DNA of 18,184 nt from an uncultured Peptococcaceae bacterium (GTDB lineage: Bacteria; Bacillota; Dehalobacteriia; UBA4068; JAAVYR01): the NCBI GenBank assembly GCA_949739465.1, contig CATIYQ010000128.1, positions 1 to 18,184 of the forward strand. Direction: 5' to 3'. Below the pieces are notes generated by a model. It searched no databases. It was given only the letters and a program-made list of their open reading frames with translations, and was not told where the DNA came from. The position numbers and the translations under genes are program-made. Below are positions 13,621-18,184 of this stretch, piece by piece. The stretch's first letter is position 1, and each line of letters opens with the position of its first letter.

Positions 13621-15450
13621 ATGTGTGGAATTGTAGGATATATTGGGGAAAAACAAGTAGTCCCTATTTTATTGGACGGTTTGAAAAGTCTGGAATATCG
13701 GGGGTATGACTCGGCAGGTATTGCAGTGGAAGAAAAAGACGGCATCGGTCTTTATCGCAGCAAAGGGAAAATTGCTGATTTGAAAGAGAAAATCGGCGGG
13801 GTGGAAATTTCCGCTACTGTTGGCATTGGTCATACTCGGTGGGCGACCCATGGTCGTCCTTCAGACCATAATTCTCATCCTCATTGTGATTGCAAAAAAA
13901 AGATTGCCGTTGTCCATAACGGTATCATTGAAAACTATTTAGAATTACAGGAAGAGTTGATTGCCAAAGGTCATATTTTTACTTCGGAAACAGATACGGA
14001 AGTCATCCCCCATCTTTTAGAAGAAGTTTACAAGGGTGACTTGTATGAGGCTATGTATGAAGTAAGCAAACGACTGCAAGGTTCTTATGCTATTGTAGCA
14101 ATGTGCTGGGAAAATCCGGAGGTATTGGTGGCAATCCGCAAGGATAATCCGTTGATTATCGGTATTGGAGAAGGGGAAAACTTTTTCGCGTCGGATATTC
14201 CTGCCATTCTTGCCCATACTAAGAAAATCATGCTGCTGAAAGACAATGATATTGCCGTTATTCATAAGAACAAGGTAGCGGTATTTGCAGATAACAGCCT
14301 TGTAGAACGGGAAATTACGGAAATTAGCTGGGATGCAGAGGCGGCGCAAAAAGGCGGCTACGCACACTTCATGTTAAAGGAAATTTTTGAACAGCCGTTG
14401 GCAGTACAGCAAACGTTAAAAGGTCGTGTGGTAAAAAATGGCACCCAAGTGGATTTGCAGGAAGTGAATCTTACTGCCGACTTTATGAAAACAGTGAATA
14501 AGGTGATGGTGGTGGCTTGCGGCACGGCGTATCATGCCGGTTTAATCGGCAAATATGCTATGGAAAAGGCGCTCAGGCTGCCGGTAGAAGTGGATATTGC
14601 CTCTGAATTCCGTTATCGCGACCCCATTATTGATGAACATACTTTACTCATTGTCGTATCTCAATCGGGGGAAACGGCGGACACCTTAGCTGCTCTTCGG
14701 GAAGGAAAAAAACGGGGCGCTAGATGTATTGCCATTACCAATGTGGTGGACAGCACCATTGCTCGGGAAGCGGATGATGTGATTTACACCTGGGCAGGTC
14801 CGGAAATCGCCGTGGCCTCTACCAAAGCCTATATGACTCAGCTGGTGGCAATTTATCTCTTGACTGTTTATTTGGGACAGCTGTTAGGGAAGATTTCTCC
14901 GAATCAAGGAGCAGCTTGGCTCAAAGAATTGTCTCTCCTGTCTCAAAAAATCCAACAGATTTTAGATAGCGCCATCCCGGAAATAGAAGAGTTGGCGCAG
15001 GACATCGCCGGCAAACGAGACGTGTTCTTTGTTGGCAGAGGCATGGACTATGCTGTTGCCTTAGAAGGCTCTTTGAAATTAAAGGAGATTTCTTATATTC
15101 GGGCGGAAGCCTATGCCGCAGGGGAACTGAAACACGGCACTTTGGCGTTAATTGAGGATGGTGTGCCGGTGGTAGCGCTTTGCACGCAAATGGACGTTTA
15201 TGATAAAACTGTCAGCAACATAAAAGAGATTAAAGCGCGCGACGCTCATTTAATCGGCATTGGTTATGCAGGCATATCCTCTTTGGAAAAGGTGGTAGAC
15301 CATGCGCTCTACATACCGGAAACAGACGATTTTCTATCGCCTATTCTCACAGTAGTGCCGCTCCAGTTGTTAGCCTATTATACGGCGGTGGCGCGGGGCT
15401 GTGATGTAGACCAGCCGCGAAACCTAGCGAAAAGTGTAACGGTAGAATAA
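13621..15450 (+). CDS. glmS: Glutamine-fructose-6-phosphate aminotransferase (isomerising)
   Basis: GlmS makes glucosamine-6-phosphate from fructose-6-phosphate and glutamine, the entry step to amino-sugar synthesis. The N-terminal glutaminase domain (about 1-220) begins MCGIVGYIG with the catalytic Cys2, exposed after Met removal, and has RWATHG and HNGIIENY. Two SIS sugar-isomerase domains follow, at about 290-415 (VACGTAYHAG, VSQSGETADT) and 460-590 (FFVGRGMDYAVALEGSLKLKEISY in two parts). The protein ends in the universal NLAKSVTVE. Length is 609 residues, as usual. The start is fixed by the N-terminal cysteine; the ribosome binding site (GGGAAGG) is a little far upstream. The 52-base gap to glmM is too short for a glmS ribozyme, so control must differ from that of Bacillus. 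Confidence 0.98.
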   Translation: MCGIVGYIGEKQVVPILLDGLKSLEYRGYDSAGIAVEEKDGIGLYRSKGKIADLKEKIGGVEISATVGIGHTRWATHGRPSDHNSHPHCDCKKKIAVVHNGIIENYLELQEELIAKGHIFTSETDTEVIPHLLEEVYKGDLYEAMYEVSKRLQGSYAIVAMCWENPEVLVAIRKDNPLIIGIGEGENFFASDIPAILAHTKKIMLLKDNDIAVIHKNKVAVFADNSLVEREITEISWDAEAAQKGGYAHFMLKEIFEQPLAVQQTLKGRVVKNGTQVDLQEVNLTADFMKTVNKVMVVACGTAYHAGLIGKYAMEKALRLPVEVDIASEFRYRDPIIDEHTLLIVVSQSGETADTLAALREGKKRGARCIAITNVVDSTIAREADDVIYTWAGPEIAVASTKAYMTQLVAIYLLTVYLGQLLGKISPNQGAAWLKELSLLSQKIQQILDSAIPEIEELAQDIAGKRDVFFVGRGMDYAVALEGSLKLKEISYIRAEAYAAGELKHGTLALIEDGVPVVALCTQMDVYDKTVSNIKEIKARDAHLIGIGYAGISSLEKVVDHALYIPETDDFLSPILTVVPLQLLAYYTAVARGCDVDQPRNLAKSVTVE

Positions 15451-15503
15451 AAAAATACTTACTACTTCTTAGTGAGAAAATAAGAGGTAGTAAGTATTTT
15501 TTT
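15449..15503. terminator. Bidirectional terminator after glmS
   Basis: A 23-bp stem with one G-U pair (15449-15471 with 15481-15503; core TACTTACTAC / GTAGTAAGTA) encloses loop GTGAGAAAA. It overlaps the glmS stop codon, has seven As on the left and seven Ts on the right, and also lies downstream of the minus-strand DUF4363 gene. Confidence 0.9.
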
Positions 15504-15597
15504 GTGTTTTTAACGAAAAGTATCAAATGATAAGACGCGCTCTGGTAGCCGGTAATTGTCGGAAGTACTGCGTAATTTTTAGTATCCAAGTAGCGAA

Positions 15598-15972
15598 TTA
15601 CAAAACATTTTGCCAGGTGATTTTCTCGGTACGAGGGATAGATTGCAGTAAATATTTAACTTCGGCAATATCTTGGGCGAGTGACTGGGGGTCGGTGAAA
15701 TCAATCTTGATTTTTACCAAGAGACGGTTGATGTCGTCCAGCTTGTCATGGTCTACTAAGAGTGCCCATTTTTTGTATTCCTGCTGCCATTTATTAGTCA
15801 TATGCTCATAGAGTGCGGTAGCATTTGCTGTGTTGCCGCTTGCTATGGCAGCTTCTATTTGAGAGAGCTGCTCGGTGAAGGTCGCGGCATCGTCCTCTAA
15901 GAGGTCAATGGCAAAATTTGCGGAGAAGATAAAAAGTAAAATAGCAATGGGCAGGGAAAGATAAATTTTCAT
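15598..15972 (-). CDS. DUF4363-family small membrane-anchored or secreted protein (124 aa)
   Basis: An uncharacterised protein with an N-terminal hydrophobic segment at residues 2-22 (IYLSLPIAILLFIFSANFAI), acting as signal anchor or signal peptide without a lipobox. It is followed by an acidic, helical domain (LEDDAATFTEQLSQIEAAI, then NKWQQEYKKWALLVDH). This pattern, with W-x(9)-H-x-x-L spacing, is that of the DUF4363 family, whose genes commonly follow DUF421 genes in Clostridia and Negativicutes. The ATG at 15972 has AAAGGAG upstream, and only 15 bases separate it from the DUF421 gene, so the two form an operon. The function is unknown; partnership with the DUF421 protein at the membrane is inferred. 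Confidence 0.8.
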   Translation of the reverse strand: MKIYLSLPIAILLFIFSANFAIDLLEDDAATFTEQLSQIEAAIASGNTANATALYEHMTNKWQQEYKKWALLVDHDKLDDINRLLVKIKIDFTDPQSLAQDIAEVKYLLQSIPRTEKITWQNVL

Positions 15973-15987
15973 AGTGTAGCTCTCCTT

Positions 15988-16704
15988 TTATAATCTGACG
16001 GTGGCGGTTTTCTTCTGCCCCGTTTTTTCTTTGCCTTGTTTACATTGAACGAAAAGATTGTTTTGATAATCGATGCTGGCAATGAAAATATCTTTCTCAT
16101 TGGGGAAGCCTGCTTTTTTAATGGCTTGCATCAGTTGGTTGACATCTACTTTTGCCCATTGCAGGTGGTTGTAGTTGATTTTTCCGTCCATGATTAAAGT
16201 GATAGCGGGACGTTCTGCCGGTATCTCTAACTTCATATCGCTGGGTTGCAGTGGGCGGATAGCACTTCTGGGCATGAAACTGATTTGCCCGTTGGTTTCT
16301 AAGATGGCGTAAGCAATGTCTTCGATATCAAAGAAACCTTTGGCACGCATTTGCTCTAAAAGGTCGTTGATGTCTATCCGTTGACTGACCATGGTTTTCT
16401 CCTGGAGTTCTCCGTTGCTGATGAGGGTAGCAGGTGAACCGCAAATGAGATTGCGGAATTTATCGCTTTTCAAATCCATTTGGGAAATGAATAACTGACA
16501 GATGACTAGGACAATAATGGGAATGACTGTGTTAATCAGCGGAATGTTGGTGCTTTGTAAGGCAACGGAGACCATTTCGGAAATGATTAAGATGACCACA
16601 AACTCAAAGGGCTGTAACTGGGCGATTTGCCGTTTGCCCATGAGGCGAATGGCGATAAGCACGCCAATATACAAAATAAGCGAGCGTATGGCTAAGATGT
16701 ACAT
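15988..16704 (-). CDS. DUF421-family (YetF-like) membrane protein
   Basis: A 238-residue membrane protein with three N-terminal membrane segments at about residues 4-20, 34-52 and 56-75. The diagnostic motif is LMGKRQIAQLQPFEFVVILI between segments 1 and 2. A cytoplasmic DUF421 domain (about 80-220) with a conserved ICGSPATLISNGEL stretch follows, and the tail is basic. Relatives include Bacillus YetF and the 2Duf protein of spoVA2mob elements, which affects spore inner-membrane properties and wet-heat resistance. Here the gene is divergent from spoVAC, which makes a spore-membrane role attractive, but this is inference. The ATG at 16704 has AAGGAG eight bases upstream. Confidence 0.9.
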   Translation of the reverse strand: MYILAIRSLILYIGVLIAIRLMGKRQIAQLQPFEFVVILIISEMVSVALQSTNIPLINTVIPIIVLVICQLFISQMDLKSDKFRNLICGSPATLISNGELQEKTMVSQRIDINDLLEQMRAKGFFDIEDIAYAILETNGQISFMPRSAIRPLQPSDMKLEIPAERPAITLIMDGKINYNHLQWAKVDVNQLMQAIKKAGFPNEKDIFIASIDYQNNLFVQCKQGKEKTGQKKTATVRL

Positions 16705-16792
16705 AAGTCTTGCTCCTTTTCTTTTCCCTGTTGCTAAACATTGAAAAAATGTTTTGTTTATCTGTTAAGATAACTGGAATCAGGAAAATTAT

Positions 16793-16821
16793 GCATAGGA
16801 AAGAAAAACTTGCCCATAATA
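16793..16821 (+). promoter_or_regulatory. Sigma-G (forespore) type promoter of the spoVA operon
   Basis: GCATA (16793-16797) and CATAATA (16815-16821), 17 bases apart, match the known sigma-G pattern (GNATR, then CATNHTA). The predicted start of transcription is near 16828, about 33 bases ahead of spoVAC. spoVA operons are sigma-G targets in Bacillus, so the match agrees with the gene content. The -35 sits in the palindrome TATGCATA-like ATGCAT, so it can also be read on the other strand. Confidence 0.7.
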
Positions 16822-16860
16822 ACCAGAAGAAAGCTGAAGAAGAAATGGGAGGAAAGACCT

Positions 16861-17421
16861 ATGACAGAAAAAGAAACGAAAGAAGAGAAACAACCCGTGA
16901 AAATGGTTACTTCCGAAGAAATAAAAAATCAACCTCAGACTATGGAACAAGAAATGCAGCAAAAGCAAAAACAGCAGGAGCAGCAAGCATATGCAGCCCT
17001 TGCCAAAGAGAAAAATCCCCCGCGTCCTATATTTTTCAATTGTGTGAAAGCCTTTATCATCGGGGGGCTGATTTGTGTTTTTGGGGAGCTGTTACGGCAG
17101 ATGTTTATCAATTATTTTGGTTTTCCTGTAAAAGAAGCAGCAAATCCTACGGTAGCAGTTTTGATTATCATTTCTATTACCCTGACGGGATTGGGGCTTT
17201 ATGATAAAATCGCTCAGTTTGCAGGGGCAGGGACAGCCGTGCCCATTACAGGTTTTGCCAACTCCATGTCCTCGGCGGCTATCGAACATCGCACGGAAGG
17301 CTTGGTGCTGGGTGTTGGCTGTAATATGTTTAAGCTGGCAGGCTCCGTTATCGTTTTCGGGGTGGTGTCCGCTTTCTTTGTTGCCTTAATCAAATACGTT
17401 ATCATGGGAGGAAATTTATAA
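16861..17421 (+). CDS. spoVAC: Stage V sporulation protein AC
   Basis: SpoVAC is an inner forespore-membrane protein of the SpoVA channel, which imports dipicolinic acid during spore maturation and releases it at germination; in Bacillus SpoVAC itself behaves as a mechanosensitive channel. The core from about residue 55 on matches well, with FNCVKAFIIGGLICVFGELL, a NPTVAVLIIISITLTGLG segment, YDKIAQFAGAGTAVPITGFA and EGLVLGVGCNMFKLAGSVIVF. At 186 residues it exceeds the Bacillus protein (about 150) because of a hydrophilic N-terminal extension rich in Gln, Glu and Lys (residues 1-50). The ATG at 16861 follows GGGAGGAAA. Upstream in-frame codons lack a ribosome binding site and lie in the promoter. 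It precedes spoVAD by one base. Confidence 0.95.
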   Translation: MTEKETKEEKQPVKMVTSEEIKNQPQTMEQEMQQKQKQQEQQAYAALAKEKNPPRPIFFNCVKAFIIGGLICVFGELLRQMFINYFGFPVKEAANPTVAVLIIISITLTGLGLYDKIAQFAGAGTAVPITGFANSMSSAAIEHRTEGLVLGVGCNMFKLAGSVIVFGVVSAFFVALIKYVIMGGNL

Positions 17422-17422
17422 G

Positions 17423-18184
17423 ATGCAAAAACATGGCAAACAAACTTGGGTATTTTCCACACCGCCAAAGCTCATAGACGGTGCGGCGGTGGCAGGTCCT
17501 GACGAGGGAAAAGGTCCTCTGGCGGCAGATTTTGATTTGCTCTATGCAGACCTCTGGGCAGGGGAAAAAAGCTTCGAGCTGGCAGAGAAAAAGATGATGC
17601 AGGACGCTTGCGATACGGTGTTAAAACGAAATCAGGATAAGGAAGTGGATTTCTTTATCGCCGGAGATTTGTTGGACCAGATTATTTCCTCCAGCTTTAC
17701 CGCAAGAGAGTTGCAAATCCCTTATCTGGGTATTTTCGGCGCTTGTTCCACCTCTATGCTGGGGCTGGCGTTGGCAGGATTTTTGGTGGACAGCGGCGCG
17801 GCGAAATATGCCCTTGCCGCTACCTCCAGCCACAATAATACAGCGGAAAAGCAATTTCGTTATCCTAACGAATACGGCGCCCAAAAGCCGCCGGAATCCC
17901 AATATACGGTGAGCGCGGCAGGAGCGGGGTTGGTGGCGGCTACCGGCAGCGGTCCGCGCATCACTAAGGTAACCATGGGAAAAATCATCGATATGGGTAT
18001 CTCCGACCCTAACAATATGGGAGCGGCAATGGCGCCTGCTGCTGCAGATACCATTTATCAGCATTTTCAGGATTTACAGACGACCCCTGATGAATACGAC
18101 TTGATTATTACGGGGGACTTGGGACAAGTGGGACATGCCATCACCAAAGAGCTGTTAGAGCAAAAGGGTATTGTCTTAAATGAT
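17423..18184 (+). CDS. spoVAD: Stage V sporulation protein AD, 3'-truncated by the window edge
   Basis: SpoVAD is the soluble, dipicolinic acid-binding subunit of the SpoVA channel, with a thiolase/ketoacyl-synthase-like fold. The first 254 codons are present and open to the last base; the family is about 338 residues. Clear family marks are TWVFSTPPKLIDGAAVAGP at the N-terminus, FFIAGDLLDQIISSSFTAR, IPYLGIFGACSTSMLGLALA with the thiolase-like cysteine, ATSSHNNTAEKQFRYPNEYG and YDLIITGDLGQVG. The start ATG at 17423 is one base after the spoVAC stop, with GGGAGGAAA about eleven bases upstream. spoVAEb would be expected next, outside the window. Confidence 0.96.
   Translation, partial: MQKHGKQTWVFSTPPKLIDGAAVAGPDEGKGPLAADFDLLYADLWAGEKSFELAEKKMMQDACDTVLKRNQDKEVDFFIAGDLLDQIISSSFTARELQIPYLGIFGACSTSMLGLALAGFLVDSGAAKYALAATSSHNNTAEKQFRYPNEYGAQKPPESQYTVSAAGAGLVAATGSGPRITKVTMGKIIDMGISDPNNMGAAMAPAAADTIYQHFQDLQTTPDEYDLIITGDLGQVGHAITKELLEQKGIVLND

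Noticed and set aside
15347..15589. 80-codon minus-strand open frame after glmS
   Set aside because: It spans the bidirectional terminator and the glmS 3' end; no start signals or recognisable product.
16710..17204. 164-codon plus-strand open frame overlapping spoVAC
   Set aside because: It is a frame shadow of spoVAC and its beginning lies across the divergent promoter region; the product is low-complexity and Lys/Arg-rich.

Overview
The window reads as chromosome from an anaerobic, endospore-forming member of the Bacillota. Two genes carry this inference. The left edge holds the beta subunit of indolepyruvate:ferredoxin oxidoreductase, an enzyme of anaerobes. The right edge holds spoVAC and spoVAD, which occur only in endospore formers. 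Purine-rich AGGAGG-type ribosome binding sites and many hairpin terminators with U-tracts fit. A sporulating Negativicutes (Sporomusa-like) or a Clostridia host is plausible, but the genus cannot be fixed from this sequence.

Layout, left to right. (1) 2-511: the 3' part of iorB, ending in a terminator. (2) 544-951: a gene-free stretch with two diverged copies of a structured intergenic repeat in opposite orientation. (3) 980-1974: an accessory-looking cassette. Two paralogous small XRE-type regulators on the minus strand flank a 100-residue plus-strand gene of unknown function. Matching half-sites (AAAGTGATACA and its complement) lie in both upstream regions. (4) 2195-3487: pyrE followed closely by a GntR/FCD regulator. 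(5) 3611-7965: a probable operon of an ArgA-like acetyltransferase, ilvD, ilvN and ilvB for arginine and branched-chain amino acid synthesis. The acetolactate synthase small subunit gene comes before the large one. (6) 8013-9931, minus strand: a DUF881 / small basic protein / DUF881 membrane cluster. (7) 10136-15450, plus strand and divergent from it: cdaA, cdaR, glmM and glmS, the conserved c-di-AMP synthesis and glucosamine-phosphate module feeding the cell wall. (8) 15598-16704, minus strand: a DUF4363 and a DUF421 membrane protein. (9) 16861-18184, plus strand: spoVAC and the first 254 codons of spoVAD, behind a very good match to a sigma-G (forespore) promoter.

Most of the window is core metabolism and cell-envelope genes. 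The parts that deserve a second look are the XRE cassette with its shared operators and antisense overlap, the paired structured repeats, the divergent spoVA/DUF421 region with a shared palindromic -35 element, and the juxtaposition of the DUF881/small-basic-protein cluster with the c-di-AMP operon. I found no insertion sequence, CRISPR array, tRNA, rRNA or prophage structural gene. I also found no clearly undescribed multi-gene system; the XRE cassette is the best candidate.
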